64,000 nucleotides of DNA. It comes from Geitlerinema sp. BBD 1991-9 (GTDB lineage: Bacteria > Cyanobacteriota > Cyanobacteriia > Cyanobacteriales > Geitlerinemataceae). Positions within the stretch are counted from its first letter, which is position 1. Each line of letters opens with the position of its first letter. Below are positions 19,894 to 29,316 of this stretch, piece after piece. The notes under the pieces were generated by a model, which did no database searches, was not told the DNA's origin, and worked only from the letters and a program-made list of their open reading frames with translations. The stretch covers positions 116,557-180,556 of the forward strand of contig LWRO01000017.1 in the NCBI GenBank assembly GCA_001657325.1. The letters are read 5' to 3'. Position numbers and translations under genes: made by a program.

Positions 19894-20229
19894 ATGCAGA
19901 CCGCTACTACTCACCCGAACGTTACCGTTGTTAACCTCGAAGGCCATCTCAATGCTGCCAATGCAGAGCAGGTGCGCCATCAACTCACCTCTGCTGTTGC
20001 AACTTGCAGAGCGCCTATGGTGCTGGTCAACATGGAGAAAACCGAATCTTTGGACAGCGCCGGACTCATGGCCTTGGTTTCTGCGTTGAAGCTCGCTCAA
20101 CGGATCGATATTAAATTTGGTTTGTGCTCGGTATCGCCGGCCATCCGTATTATTTTTGAATTGACCCAGCTTGATCGCGTGTTTGATATGTTTGAAAGCC
20201 GTAGCGCGTTTGATGCTGCCGTTGCTTAA
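19894..20229 (+). CDS. STAS-domain anti-sigma-factor antagonist-like protein
   Basis: 111 residues from ATG 19894; AGAAGG lies 11 bases upstream and the longer frame from 19837 adds residues unlike the family. A complete single STAS domain as in SpoIIAA/RsbV, with the phosphorylatable Ser in SLDSAGLMALVSAL. Such proteins bind a serine kinase/anti-sigma protein or other partner and are switched by phosphorylation. No RsbW-type kinase or PP2C phosphatase is nearby, so its partner is unknown. A convergent inverted repeat (20377-20440) follows. Confidence 0.88.
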   Translation: MQTATTHPNVTVVNLEGHLNAANAEQVRHQLTSAVATCRAPMVLVNMEKTESLDSAGLMALVSALKLAQRIDIKFGLCSVSPAIRIIFELTQLDRVFDMFESRSAFDAAVA

Positions 20230-20376
20230 TCGTGCGTGTAAATCGTCTTCGATTGCGGTGTTTTCCCGAACAGTCGGGTGCATTCTCATCGGTGGATGCG
20301 AACGTCAAGTTCTCCCTTCGCTGCACTGAGCCATTTCCAAGCTGAACGTTGTTTAATTTAAATTTCCGTGTTTTCT

Positions 20377-20440
20377 GGGGTGGGTTTCCCTCAAGCCAAG
20401 CACTCGATACCTTAAGGTGTAGGCTGAGTTAACCCACCCC
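20377..20440. terminator. Inverted repeat between convergent genes
   Basis: GGGGTGGGTT (20377-20386) and AACCCACCCC (20431-20440) pair perfectly around a 44-base loop that itself contains the palindrome ACCTTAAGGT. It sits between the convergent STAS and pentapeptide genes, a good place for a two-way terminator. Confidence 0.5.
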
Positions 20441-20449
20441 CCGCTCGTT

Positions 20450-20923
20450 TTAACGTCGATCGAACACACCACCACAGCATTTGAGTTGTTCGTATTGTTC
20501 CTGCGTCAGTCCAAGTCCCTCCCCGAAGCGACATCCCGTTACGATCGACTTCGACCAGAGAGTTTCGTAAAGCGCGGCCCCTCGTAAATCGGCATGAGTT
20601 AGATCCGCCTGCGATAAGTTCGCAAACAGCAAGTCGGCCTCGAACAAACGAGTTCCACGAAGGTTTGCACCGGACAAATCGCCGCGAATTAAGTTCGCAC
20701 CATCGAGAACGAGGTCGCCCAAATCTGCGTCAACCAATTTGGGAAACTTGACGTGCTGAGCGTTCCCCAAAAAACCCATAACACATCGGATGTTGGCTGT
20801 TGTCAAAGGCATTTGGGTTAAAAAACTTGCATATCGGGCTAAACCGAGATTTTGTAAGGTACAGAGGCGCTCTTGAGGGGACTTGACCAGAAACTCAATG
20901 CAGGTGCGCTCGAGTTTTGACAT
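20450..20923 (-). CDS. Pentapeptide-repeat protein
   Basis: 157 residues. A helical N-terminus (1-60) is followed by tandem A(D/N)LxX pentapeptides from about 65 to 120 (DADLG, GANLI, GANLR, EADLL, QADLT, HADLR), which fold as a right-handed quadrilateral beta-helix. The C-terminal tail holds two adjacent Cys (KCCGG). Cyanobacteria encode many such proteins, with roles mostly unknown. Its start abuts a hairpin repeat region. Confidence 0.85.
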   Translation of the reverse strand: MSKLERTCIEFLVKSPQERLCTLQNLGLARYASFLTQMPLTTANIRCVMGFLGNAQHVKFPKLVDADLGDLVLDGANLIRGDLSGANLRGTRLFEADLLFANLSQADLTHADLRGAALYETLWSKSIVTGCRFGEGLGLTQEQYEQLKCCGGVFDRR

Positions 20924-20957
20924 CTTAGCGATCGAAATTTTTGAGACAAGTCAGGCG

Positions 20958-21056
20958 GGTGCATCTCAACTTCGTAGAATGACCCCTCCGCCTTCGGCAC
21001 CTCCCCTTAACCAAGGGAGGATGGGTGGGGTTTCGATCGCAAAAGTGAGATGCCCC
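20958..21056. repeat. Intergenic inverted-repeat element
   Basis: Outer arms GCATCTCA (20961-20968) and TGAGATGC (21046-21053) enclose a second, imperfect CTCCCCTT / AAGGGAGG hairpin. The inner motif resembles the hairpins at 63941-63990. This looks like a non-coding cyanobacterial repeat (MITE-like), not a gene. Confidence 0.6.
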
Positions 21057-21059
21057 CAG

Positions 21060-21419
21060 TCAGGCTGATTCACTCTCGGCCTGGGTGTTGTTGGCACGGG
21101 TAAAGTTTTGACCCCATTCGTACATCGCATCGAGGACAGGCTGAAGACTCCGACCTAGAGAAGTTAGAGAGTATTCGACTTTGGGCGGTACTTGGGGATA
21201 CACCTTGCGCTGTAAAAGTCCGTCTGCTTCCATTTCTCGCAACTGCTGCGTCAACATCTTTTGGGTAATACCGCTGAGGGCGCGGTGCAGTTGGTTGAAG
21301 CGCTGGGTTCCTTGCAATAATTCCCGCAAAATTAACACTTTCCACCGCCCTCCGATGGCACGTAGGGTCGTTTCAACGGGACAGGTCAGTCGTTCTGGAG
21401 TCACTTTGGCGAGTCCCAT
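21060..21419 (-). CDS. HxlR-family winged-helix transcriptional regulator
   Basis: 119 residues. HxlR/YodB-type repressors are dimeric winged-helix proteins, often sensing thiol-reactive or redox signals through an N-terminal Cys. Present here: Cys13 in the LTCPVETTLRAIGGRWK block, the recognition-helix region GITQKMLTQQLREMEADGL, and the wing PPKVEYSLTSLG. It is divergent from a CDGSH iron-sulfur protein and 740 bases from a pirin gene. The 103-base shared promoter holds an imperfect dyad likely to be its operator. Confidence 0.92.
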   Translation of the reverse strand: MGLAKVTPERLTCPVETTLRAIGGRWKVLILRELLQGTQRFNQLHRALSGITQKMLTQQLREMEADGLLQRKVYPQVPPKVEYSLTSLGRSLQPVLDAMYEWGQNFTRANNTQAESESA

Positions 21420-21435
21420 AGTATCGTTTTGGGTA

Positions 21436-21458
21436 GTACCTTACTTAAAAGTGCATAC
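21436..21458. promoter_or_regulatory. Imperfect dyad in the HxlR/CDGSH divergent promoter
   Basis: GTAccttACTTaaAAGTgcaTAC: an ACTT-AA-AAGT core with flanking GTA/TAC in dyad symmetry, centred between the divergent regulator and CDGSH genes. The position suggests autoregulation and control of the CDGSH gene. Confidence 0.5.
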
Positions 21459-21522
21459 TTTACAGTATATCTTTACGGTCGCTAAAGTAAATCTAGTTGC
21501 CATTCCAATTAGAGGGAACATT

Positions 21523-21768
21523 ATGGATTCACCAAAAGTTGCCGACACAAAGCCTGTTATTTTAGAACTCGAGCCAGGAAATTACTATTGGTGTAGCTGT
21601 GGAGCGTCACAGCAACAACCGTTTTGTGATGGGTCTCATAAAGTCACGAGTTTTACACCTGTTAAATTTGAGATTTCCGAAGCGCAAAAAGTCGCGCTTT
21701 GCCAGTGTAAATATACTCAAAACCCACCATTTTGCGATGGCAGTCACAGCAAGCTACCGAATTCGTAA
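21523..21768 (+). CDS. Double CDGSH iron-sulfur protein
   Basis: 81 residues from ATG 21523; the frame is open further upstream, but that part reads back through the divergent regulator. Two complete CDGSH motifs of the C-x-C-x8-C-x3-H form: C24/C26/C35/H39 and C60/C62/C71/H75. Each should bind a redox-active 2Fe-2S cluster with three Cys and one His ligand, as in the mitoNEET/MiNT families. It is a soluble small protein, divergent from an HxlR regulator. Confidence 0.93.
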   Translation: MDSPKVADTKPVILELEPGNYYWCSCGASQQQPFCDGSHKVTSFTPVKFEISEAQKVALCQCKYTQNPPFCDGSHSKLPNS

Positions 21769-22159
21769 TTCGCTTTTCGCTTGATACGTATCTTTTGAAC
21801 GATTTCATTACCACTCGATCGAGTTGTTATCTCTGCCACAAGCACCAAGAATCAAGAAAACATTACAACATTCTTGCACTGTTGCGTTTTTTTGAGTTTA
21901 AAATAAATGCCCAAGTGAAGCTTTTTTTACAGCTTTGCTTAGGTTTTTGTGTCAATCTAAAAAAACAATCTTCAAAAATAATCTATAATCTAAAAAAATT
22001 CTTAAAAAATTATCATAAATGTGTTGTAAATTTGAATTTTTAATCTCATCTATTTTATGTTTTTTTGTATTTAAATATCATCACTTTTTGAGTATTTTAT
22101 AATTCAAAATCTTTATTCAAAACCTTTAAAATCTTGGAGTTAACCTAGGAGAAAATGCC
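21769..22159. other. AT-rich gap before pirin
   Basis: 391 bases, much lower in GC than the surroundings, with long A and T tracts. A 103-codon frame crosses it, but its product is low-complexity and has no start signal, so no gene is called. Confidence 0.55.
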
Positions 22160-22858
22160 ATGTTGACCATCCGAAAATCTGAAGAACGAGGCCATGCAAA
22201 TTTCGGTTGGCTTGACTCTTACCACTCCTTTTCCTTTGCCAATTATTACGATCCGAAGTTTATGGGATTTCGGTGTTTGCGGATCATCAACGAAGATACG
22301 ATCGCAGGTGGTGGAGGATTCGACACTCATCCTCACCGGAATATGGAAATCGTGTCTTATGTTCTCGAAGGATCGTTAAGCCATGAAGACAGTACGGGTG
22401 AACGATCGAGCGTTCGGGCGGGTGAAGTCCAGCGCATGACTGCGGGGACGGGGATCGCTCACAGCGAGTTCAACAGCTCCAAGCTCGATCGTCTGCGGTT
22501 TCTGCAAATTTGGATTCTCCCCAATCGAAAAGGACTTTCGCCGAGTTACGAACAGCGTTCGTATTCAGAAGAAGACAAACGAGGAGGTTGGTGTCTCATC
22601 GCGTCCCCAGACGGACGAGATCGATCGCTGACGATCCATCAAGACGTGTCGATCTCGGCGACAATCCTCGCGCCAAACGAGCAACGAACCTACGAACTCC
22701 CGCCTCAACGGTATGCTTGGCTGCAAATGGTGCGCGGTGAAGTTGAAGTCAACGGTTCGATCGTTCGGGAAGGGGACGGTATCGCCATTGAAGAGACGAC
22801 CTCGCTCTCGATCGAGGCTCGTTCTGAAGCTGAAGTGTTGCTGTTCGATTTACCCTAA
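22160..22858 (+). CDS. Pirin family protein (YhhW type)
   Basis: 232 residues, ATG 22160 with AGGAG at 22147-22151. Cupin-fold protein with the metal site of pirins in FDTHPHRNMEIVSYVLEG and the second block TAGTGIAHSEFN. Bacterial YhhW-type pirins can have quercetinase activity, and other members act as redox-linked regulators. It follows the HxlR and CDGSH genes, a grouping that suggests a redox or iron-linked response, though a 391-base AT-rich gap means it has its own promoter. Confidence 0.93.
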   Translation: MLTIRKSEERGHANFGWLDSYHSFSFANYYDPKFMGFRCLRIINEDTIAGGGGFDTHPHRNMEIVSYVLEGSLSHEDSTGERSSVRAGEVQRMTAGTGIAHSEFNSSKLDRLRFLQIWILPNRKGLSPSYEQRSYSEEDKRGGWCLIASPDGRDRSLTIHQDVSISATILAPNEQRTYELPPQRYAWLQMVRGEVEVNGSIVREGDGIAIEETTSLSIEARSEAEVLLFDLP

Positions 22859-23233
22859 TGGTCAATTGTGAAGGAAGCGAATAGGGCGATCGTCCAACAC
22901 TTCAATCATGCCTTGTGATACGTGTGGAGTTAGCTCGATCGATGGCGTTCGATCTCGACATGTTGGGGTTCACGCAAATCTGTGTGCAGTGGCAATTCCG
23001 GCTGTCTCGAATTTGCAGTACTTGGGTGCGTTCCGCGCGAGCCATGAAACGATTTTGAAAACCGTACGGTCACTCTACCATTCAACTGGACGCGAAAATC
23101 AGCGCGAGGGGACACCAACATCGGTCGTGAGGAAAAAAAATAAGACTGGAACGGGCGAAGCATTTGTGGAACAAGAGCGATCTCGTTGGGTCATCCACAC
23201 AAATGCATCGCCGTCAGTCAATCTCAGGAGACG
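22859..23233. other. Gap with a repeat element, no gene
   Basis: 375 bases between convergent genes. Frames on both strands give unrecognisable, biased products. The right half holds the inverted repeat listed at 23153-23213. Confidence 0.5.
23153..23213. repeat. GGGCGAAGCATTTGTGGA inverted-repeat element
   Basis: Left arm GGGCGAAGCATTTGTGGA and a right arm that is its near reverse complement (TCCACACAAATGCATCGCC) flank about 20 bases. This motif is familiar as a scattered non-autonomous repeat in cyanobacterial genomes. Confidence 0.65.
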
Positions 23234-23458
23234 TTAGTACGCTAGGGTTTCCAGGGTTTCACGCAAGTAATCGCACACTTGGGTGTCGAGACTTTGTCGA
23301 TCGATCGATCGACAGTCTTGTTGTTCGAGCTTCCAACGTTGAAATCCAGAACTGGCGGCGATGGCAGTTTTCAGGTTTTCCCACACGCGATTGGAGCGGT
23401 TTCCCGGTGAAACTGCCGAAGCCGCTCGATCGAAGTCGGCCGATGCAGAACTAGCCAT
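23234..23458 (-). CDS. Small conserved cyanobacterial protein of unknown function
   Basis: 74 residues from ATG 23458 (open to 23470). The middle NRVWENLKTAIAASSGFQRW and the end LDTQVCDYLRETLETLAY match, from memory, a small protein found widely in cyanobacteria. Helical, soluble, with no catalytic motif. Function unknown. Confidence 0.7.
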   Translation of the reverse strand: MASSASADFDRAASAVSPGNRSNRVWENLKTAIAASSGFQRWKLEQQDCRSIDRQSLDTQVCDYLRETLETLAY

Positions 23459-23539
23459 ATTGCACCTCACTTGGGACGCTAATTGTTTCGCTCTGTTAAT
23501 GTTCAGTCTAACACTGACTTCAAGATCGCTGCCAAAAAG

Positions 23540-23562
23540 AGAGGCGCGTCGAACGCGCCTCT
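23540..23562 (-). terminator. Intrinsic terminator of the rimP-nusA-ylxR-infB operon
   Basis: Perfect 10-bp stem AGAGGCGCGT / ACGCGCCTCT with a 3-base loop, followed on the minus strand by CTTTTTGG, 40 bases after the infB stop codon. Confidence 0.85.
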
Positions 23563-23602
23563 AACTCGATGGTTGCAGATGTCCGTCTAACAAGCCGAAC
23601 GT

Positions 23603-26584
23603 CTAGCGAGAAGACAGTGTCCGGCGCTTCGTGGCCAAGCGATAGGCATAAATAATATCGCCCTCTTTCCAGCTATTAAAACTATCGAGGCCGATACCGC
23701 ACTCATAACCGAAGTTCACCTCTTTCACGTCTTCGCGCATCCGACGGAGAGAGTCGAGGATGCCCTCGTGAACGACCTCGCCACCTCGCAGAATGCGGAC
23801 TTTGCAGTTGCGAACCACCTGTCCGGACAGGACGTAGCAACCTGCCACAAAACCGCGACCGGAGGGGAAGATCGCGCGAACTTCCACCTGACCGAGTTCC
23901 TCTTCCACCAATTCGGGGTCGAGCAGCCCTTCCATTGCCCCTTGGATATCATCGAGAAGTTTGTAAATGACGTTGTACTCGCGCACATCCACACCTTCTC
24001 GATCGGCCGCTTGGCGAGCGCCACTGGCAAACGTCGTACTGAAACCGAGGATGACCGCATCCGAGGCCGCAGCCAAGTCGATATCCGTCTCAGTCACCTC
24101 ACCTGGGGCGGCGAGAAGAACCCGCAGTTGCACCTCATCTTGAGGCAGTTGTTCCAACGCACCGAGAATCGCTTCCACCGATCCCTGCACGTCAGCCTTG
24201 AGGATGAGGTTGAGTTCCTTGAGTTCCCCTTCACTGGCGCGAGCCGACAGACTTCCGAGAGTCACGCGGCGGGAACCCATCGTTTGCTGAAGCCGGGATT
24301 GATGTTTTTGGTCAGCCCGTCGAGACGCTTCGGCTCGTGCTTCTTTTTCACTCGTAAAGACTTCAAACTCGTCTCCAGCATCGGGAACCTCGTTCATCCC
24401 CAGCACTTCAACAGAGAAAGAGGGCTTCGCCTCTTCAACGCGATCGCCGAGATCGTCTACCATCGCCCGAACTTTCGCAAAGACCGAGCCGGCCACCAGC
24501 ACGTCACCGACGCGCAACGTCCCGTTTTGAACTAACAGCGTTGCGACCGGACCGCGTGCTTTATCGAGGTGAGCCTCGATCACAGTTCCTTTCGCCGGTC
24601 GGTTGGGATTCGCCACGAGTTCCTCGACTTCAGCGACGAGGCAAATCATTTCTAGCAGAGTATCCACGTTCGTCCCGGCAATGGCGCTGACCGGTACCAT
24701 CACCGCATCGCCACCCCACTCTTCCGGCACCAGGCCGTATTCCATCAGTTCTTGCTTGACGCGATCGGGGTTGGATTCTTCCTTATCGATTTTGTTGACA
24801 GCGACGACGATGGGAACCTCTGCCGCTTTAGCATGGCTGATCGCTTCAATGGTCTGCGGCTGAACGCCGTCGTCAGCTGCGACGACGAGGATGGCAATAT
24901 CCGTCACGCGAGCACCCCTAGCTCGCATCGCGGTAAACGCTTCGTGACCGGGCGTATCGAGGAAAACGATCTGTTGGACGTTTCCTTCATGCTCCACATC
25001 TACGTGGTACGCTCCCGTGTGCTGGGTAATGCCACCGGCTTCCCCTTGGGCGACCTTCGTTTTGCGGATAAAGTCGAGCAGGGTCGTTTTCCCGTGATCG
25101 ACGTGACCCATGATCGTGACGACAGGCGGACGGCGTTCGAGGTTTTCCAAGTCGCCCTCGTCGAGCATTTCCGTTTTCCGGGCCTCCGAATCTTCTTCGA
25201 GGGTTTTGACATCCACGCCGAGTTCTTGGGCGACCAAGGTTGCGGTTGGCACGTCGAGGGTTTGTGTGACGTTGACAGCAATTCCTTGCAGGAAGAGCCG
25301 TTTGATAATTTCCGTTTCGGGAATACAGAGGATATCGGCCAGTTCGCGAACCGTCAGAGTGTTACTCAATTCAACCTCTGTCGGGCGTTCGGGTTTTGTC
25401 GTTCGGTCTCGACGGTCGCGGCGAGCCGTACTGCGGCTGCTGTCGCCCCGTGACGGTGGCGCTTTTTTTCGTGCGGTGGTTGTCGGCCGGTTGTCAGCCT
25501 TGGGTTTAGGGGGTTTGGGGGGACGCGCGATCGAGAGACTGACTTCAACCGAGGTGGCGTTTTCGTCTAACAGATCGGAATCGAAATCGTCGTCATCGTC
25601 CCGAATGGGACGGCGACGTTTGTTTTTCGGGGTTTTGGCCGCTTTTTCAGCGAACTCTACCGTTTCTTCCTCTTCACTGTGGCGTTTCTTAGCTTTAGCT
25701 TTCCGAGGCGGTTTGGGACGTTGAAGGGTTAAGGTATCGATCTCGCCCTCTGATTCTGAGCTGTCGCCCTCGCTTTTCGCCTTGCTGTCGGGCGACTCGA
25801 CAGAACTGACCTCTTCCTCGTCAGCCTTAGCGTTTAAGCGCACCAACTCCGGCCGCTTGAGTTTGGGGACGGGCCGCTTTGCCTTATCGGATTCCACCTC
25901 CTTGTCTTTGTCTTTTCCTTGGTCGCCGCGTTTCGTCGGCCGAGCAGGCTTGGGTTTCGGCTTAACGGTCGGTTCGCCTGAAGCTTCTTCGACGACTTCG
26001 ACCGGTTTTTGCACGGTCGGTTTTTCAATTCTCGGTTTGGACAGTTGAGGCCTCGGTGGCGGTCCGATTAGCTTGGGGCGCTCAGCCGTTACGGGGGGAT
26101 TGTTCGGTTGCGCGTCGTCCTTCGCCGCAACTGGAGCCGGCGGACATGGAGGGGTTTCAGAGACGTTCGGTTCGGCGCTCTGCGAGGGGGGCGCCACAAC
26201 GTCTGGAGAAGGCGAAGGCAGTTTGGGTCGCACGGGTTTTCCAACCAATTCGGGCGTTACCTTTGGAGTCGATGTGATGTTCGGTGTCGGTCGGTCTAAA
26301 TCGCCCGATTCAACGGTTTCATCGGAGCGCACTTTGTGTTCGATCTTCAAGATTTGCTGCTTTTTGCGATGTTTTTTAGAAGGAGCACTGGTTGGAGGGG
26401 GGGGAAGGGAGGAATCAACGGCATTTCGAGCCGCTTGGCGAATCCGGTCGGCATCTGCCTCCGTGATGGTACTACTATGACTTTTATAGGCGATGTCGAG
26501 CCGATCGCAAAACGCTAGTACTTGCTTGTTGTCTACGTTTAACTCCCGTGATAGATCGTATAGTCTGACTTTGCCGTTGTTCAT
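23603..26584 (-). CDS. infB: Translation initiation factor IF-2
   Basis: 993 residues. GTPase that brings initiator tRNA to the ribosome. An N-terminal IF2 helical module (1-60) is followed by a long Pro/Lys/Glu-rich linker (about 65-420) as is common in cyanobacteria, a second IF2_N module ([21 protein letters not shown]), then the G domain with G1 [10 protein letters not shown]3 DTPGHEAF and G4 NKID, and the C-terminal domains II-IV. Last gene of the rimP-nusA-ylxR-infB operon, 5 bases after ylxR, ending before a strong terminator. Confidence 0.98.
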   Translation of the reverse strand: MNNGKVRLYDLSRELNVDNKQVLAFCDRLDIAYKSHSSTITEADADRIRQAARNAVDSSLPPPPTSAPSKKHRKKQQILKIEHKVRSDETVESGDLDRPTPNITSTPKVTPELVGKPVRPKLPSPSPDVVAPPSQSAEPNVSETPPCPPAPVAAKDDAQPNNPPVTAERPKLIGPPPRPQLSKPRIEKPTVQKPVEVVEEASGEPTVKPKPKPARPTKRGDQGKDKDKEVESDKAKRPVPKLKRPELVRLNAKADEEEVSSVESPDSKAKSEGDSSESEGEIDTLTLQRPKPPRKAKAKKRHSEEEETVEFAEKAAKTPKNKRRRPIRDDDDDFDSDLLDENATSVEVSLSIARPPKPPKPKADNRPTTTARKKAPPSRGDSSRSTARRDRRDRTTKPERPTEVELSNTLTVRELADILCIPETEIIKRLFLQGIAVNVTQTLDVPTATLVAQELGVDVKTLEEDSEARKTEMLDEGDLENLERRPPVVTIMGHVDHGKTTLLDFIRKTKVAQGEAGGITQHTGAYHVDVEHEGNVQQIVFLDTPGHEAFTAMRARGARVTDIAILVVAADDGVQPQTIEAISHAKAAEVPIVVAVNKIDKEESNPDRVKQELMEYGLVPEEWGGDAVMVPVSAIAGTNVDTLLEMICLVAEVEELVANPNRPAKGTVIEAHLDKARGPVATLLVQNGTLRVGDVLVAGSVFAKVRAMVDDLGDRVEEAKPSFSVEVLGMNEVPDAGDEFEVFTSEKEARAEASRRADQKHQSRLQQTMGSRRVTLGSLSARASEGELKELNLILKADVQGSVEAILGALEQLPQDEVQLRVLLAAPGEVTETDIDLAAASDAVILGFSTTFASGARQAADREGVDVREYNVIYKLLDDIQGAMEGLLDPELVEEELGQVEVRAIFPSGRGFVAGCYVLSGQVVRNCKVRILRGGEVVHEGILDSLRRMREDVKEVNFGYECGIGLDSFNSWKEGDIIYAYRLATKRRTLSSR

Positions 26585-26589
26585 CCAAT

Positions 26590-26925
26590 CTAACCTCTTA
26601 TGTCATCGTCTGAGTGTCCCTGGCGAGTAGTGGGTTCGTCGTGTCGTTCGCAGTTCGCTGGAGGACTGGGAACGGTGGCTGTTGATAAGCGCTGCCACAG
26701 GATTTCATAGACCGATGGGGGTACAGTTGCTTTGAGTGCTCGTCCGAGTCGGTTTTTTTTCTGGGCGACTTTTAGGCAGTCGGCTCGGGGACAAAGGTAT
26801 GCCGACCGCCCCATCCCTCGATCTAATTGTAACTGATGGGATGGATGCACTCTGACTACCCGCCAAAAGGCATCTTTCGGGGCGACTTTTCCGCAACTAA
26901 TACACCGCCGCAGGTGGGGTTTCAT
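26590..26925 (-). CDS. ylxR: YlxR family RNA-binding protein (DUF448)
   Basis: 111 residues. The N-terminal YlxR fold is clear: [35 protein letters not shown] and RALKA. The family has a basic face thought to bind RNA and lies nearly always between nusA and infB, as here. The start overlaps the nusA stop codon as ATGA, so the two are translationally coupled. Confidence 0.95.
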   Translation of the reverse strand: MKPHLRRCISCGKVAPKDAFWRVVRVHPSHQLQLDRGMGRSAYLCPRADCLKVAQKKNRLGRALKATVPPSVYEILWQRLSTATVPSPPANCERHDEPTTRQGHSDDDIRG

Positions 26926-28250
26926 GCCTCAGTGTTCGTCAAGCTTTCTTGAGATATTAGGTCAACTTCAGGTGTGTTGTCACCGTCAGAAAGTTCTGGG
27001 GAAATCGATCGATCGATCTCGTCTCCCTCGTTCGTTTTGGGTTCGATCTCTGGACTCTCTTCGACGATATCGGATGGTGTTTCGGCAACGTTCGGCGAGC
27101 GCTCAGTCGAGTCGTCTCGCGAGTATTTTGCTGTATCCTTGATATCGATCTTCCAACCGGTTAACCGTGCAGCCAGACGAACGTTTTGCCCTTCTTTCCC
27201 AATGGCAAGGCTGAGCTGATTTTCGGGAACGAGAACGTGAGCTTGACGGGCTTCCGGATCGACGAGACGGACTTCATCGACTCTGGCCGGGGAAAGCGCA
27301 TTGGCGATATACGTCGCAGGGTCGGGAGACCAGCGAATGACATCGATTTTTTCGCCTCGTAATTCGTTGACGACGACCTGAATCCGCGACCCGCGAGCGC
27401 CGATACAAGCACCAACGGGATCGACGTCTCGTTCTAAGGTATCGACGGCGATTTTGGTACGCGGACCCACGTAGCGAGAAGGGGGGTTGGCCTCCCGAGC
27501 CACTGCCACGATCCGCACGACTTCGTCTTCAATTTCGGGAACTTCGTTTTCAAACAGGTAGACGACCAAACCCGCATCGGCACGGGAAACTTGCAGTTGG
27601 GGACCGCGATGGGGGCCGTCGCACACCTTTTTCAGGAGGACTTTGAAGGTGGCGTTGGCGCGGTAATTGTCGTTGGGGAGTTGTTCCCGTTTGGACAGTT
27701 CGGCTTCGACTTCGGGCTGTCCGAAGCCGCTACTGACCGCCATGATGACGGATTGACGTTCGAAGCGCAGAACTCGACCTTGCAGGATGTCTCCTTCGAG
27801 ATCTTGGAACTCTTCTTGGATGAGTTTGCGTTGTTGGTCTCGCAGTTTTTGGGCGAGGACTTGTTTCGTTTGGATGGCGGCCATGCGTCCGAAGTCGTCG
27901 CGTTCGGGGGTGACATCGAGAACGACGGTATCGCCGAGTTGGGCTTCTGCGGCAACTTCTCGCACTTCTTTAAGAGAAATTTCGTGGTCGGAGATGCTGA
28001 CTTCTTCCACGATGGTTTTCGTGGAGAGTACGCGAAAGCCTTCTTCCTCGACATCGAGTTCGACTTCAAAGTTGTCGAAGTAGGTGTCGTCGAATTGCTG
28101 TCCGTCGAGGCGTTGGGTGCGGCGATAGCGCTCGTAACCTTTTAGGAGGGCTTCGCGCAATGCCGCTTGAACGGCAGATTTGGGCAGGTTGCGTTCTTGA
28201 CTGATGTTATCAATCATCTCTGCCAATCCCGGCAGGCTGACCATAGACAT
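26922..28250 (-). CDS. nusA: Transcription termination/antitermination factor NusA
   Basis: 442 residues. Binds RNA polymerase and nascent RNA, modulating pausing, termination and antitermination. N-terminal polymerase-binding domain (1-130), S1 domain (about 135-205, LQGRVLRFERQSVIM), then KH1/KH2 (for example GACIGARGSRIQ and LAIGKEGQNVRLAARL), and an acidic, variable C-terminus without the repeats of the E. coli protein. Second gene of the rimP operon; its stop overlaps the ylxR start. Confidence 0.97.
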   Translation of the reverse strand: MSMVSLPGLAEMIDNISQERNLPKSAVQAALREALLKGYERYRRTQRLDGQQFDDTYFDNFEVELDVEEEGFRVLSTKTIVEEVSISDHEISLKEVREVAAEAQLGDTVVLDVTPERDDFGRMAAIQTKQVLAQKLRDQQRKLIQEEFQDLEGDILQGRVLRFERQSVIMAVSSGFGQPEVEAELSKREQLPNDNYRANATFKVLLKKVCDGPHRGPQLQVSRADAGLVVYLFENEVPEIEDEVVRIVAVAREANPPSRYVGPRTKIAVDTLERDVDPVGACIGARGSRIQVVVNELRGEKIDVIRWSPDPATYIANALSPARVDEVRLVDPEARQAHVLVPENQLSLAIGKEGQNVRLAARLTGWKIDIKDTAKYSRDDSTERSPNVAETPSDIVEESPEIEPKTNEGDEIDRSISPELSDGDNTPEVDLISQESLTNTEA

Positions 28251-28355
28251 AAGGGCTAACCTCTTGGTGTAAAAACAGTACGAAATGGTTGGGGAAGGTC
28301 AGAGGCAATCGTACTCCTGATGGAAGGTTGCCTCCCGATCGCGAACGATCTGGTA

Positions 28356-28823
28356 TTAGTCGAGTCGAACGGACGCGACGATCGATCGAGGGATGGAAAT
28401 CGAGCGTCCTCGATCTCGAATTTGTAGGGTTTCGTCGTCCCGCCGAACGAGCCGTCCGTTCCAGGTGGTTTGACCTTTGTAGGGTTCGGTTGTCGTTACG
28501 GTCACGGAAAATCCTTTAAACGCTGCAAAGTCTCGATCGCTCGTTAAGGTCTCGGAAATGCCGGGGCTCGATACTTCCAAAACGTAGGCATCTGGGATTA
28601 AGTCGCTGGCATCTAGGGTAGCTTCGAGGGCGCGACTCATGGCTTCACAGTCGTTGAGACTGGTACCTTGTCGGGGGTTGCGAATGTCGATTCGCAAAAC
28701 GGGTGGATGCTGGTTGGTTTGAAAGACCGCACCCGCGATTTCCAGGTCTAAGTCCTGAGCGACGGGGGTTGCGAGATCGAGGATTTTAGGGATTAAGGGA
28801 TGGGTCATAAAACGAACTGCCAT
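28356..28823 (-). CDS. rimP: Ribosome maturation factor RimP
   Basis: 155 residues (an inner ATG at 28808, giving MTHPLIPK, is an equally good start). Needed for 30S subunit maturation. Family landmarks: EVSSPGISETLTSDRDF in the middle and the C-terminal SH3-like part. First gene of the rimP-nusA-ylxR-infB operon, 105 bases before nusA. Confidence 0.95.
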   Translation of the reverse strand: MAVRFMTHPLIPKILDLATPVAQDLDLEIAGAVFQTNQHPPVLRIDIRNPRQGTSLNDCEAMSRALEATLDASDLIPDAYVLEVSSPGISETLTSDRDFAAFKGFSVTVTTTEPYKGQTTWNGRLVRRDDETLQIRDRGRSISIPRSIVASVRLD

Positions 28824-28886
28824 AAAAAAAGCGGGTACACACCCACTCCACCAGAACTCGATCGATCCGAAACAGTACCCTTAGGA

Positions 28887-28917
28887 GGTCGTTTGGTTGA
28901 CTAACGGCCAAACGACC
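28887..28917. repeat. GGTCGTTTGG/CCAAACGACC inverted repeat
   Basis: Perfect 10-bp arms with an 11-base loop, about 65 bases upstream of rimP. It could be a leader-RNA hairpin or an intergenic repeat. Confidence 0.55.
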
Positions 28918-29164
28918 CCGCCCCTACGGACGGTCTCGGCGACCTGATTCGAGTTGAGGTCGCAACCTCTGCGGGATCGTTCCCGAGCGGTCTTGCGGCT
29001 TGACGGATCGCTTTTGAACTCGCACCGGAGTTCGCGTCTGCTGAGAAGACGAATCGATAACCTTGTTAGATTACCCGGACAGGCGGCTTGGGGTTCGGTT
29101 GTCAACCTGAATGACACCGCCGTGAAGCACCAATACTGTAAAAAGTGAAGAGAGAAACATGAGA

Positions 29165-29185
29165 CGTTAGGACAAAATCCTAACG
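29165..29185 (-). terminator. Hairpin downstream of the 473-residue membrane protein gene
   Basis: Perfect 8-bp stem CGTTAGGA / TCCTAACG with a 5-base loop, 130 bases beyond the stop codon; no long T-run follows. Confidence 0.4.
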
Positions 29186-29316
29186 ATTGACTCGACACTC
29201 TGCAATATTGTACTCCTCGAGATCGATTGGCGATCGAGCCTTAGAACTCAGCTCGAGCGATCCGACACCTCGATAGATCATTATGGCGCAAGTCGATCGA
29301 AAGAACCATCGATCGA

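Larger units (their letters stand above)
28824..29316. other. Gap with hairpins upstream of rimP
   Basis: 493 bases with no supported gene. It should contain the rimP operon promoter. Two hairpins are separately listed (28887-28917 and 29165-29185). Confidence 0.5.

Noticed and set aside
21769..22043. Extension of a frame through the AT-rich gap before pirin
   Set aside because: Product is Lys/Phe/Leu-rich from A/T tracts and overlaps the end of the CDGSH gene.
22908..23237. 109-codon frame in the gap after pirin
   Set aside because: No family resemblance, and it runs through the inverted-repeat element at 23153-23213.
24752..25453. 233-codon frame antisense to infB
   Set aside because: Lies wholly within the conserved IF-2 G-domain region; no motif, no ribosome-binding site.
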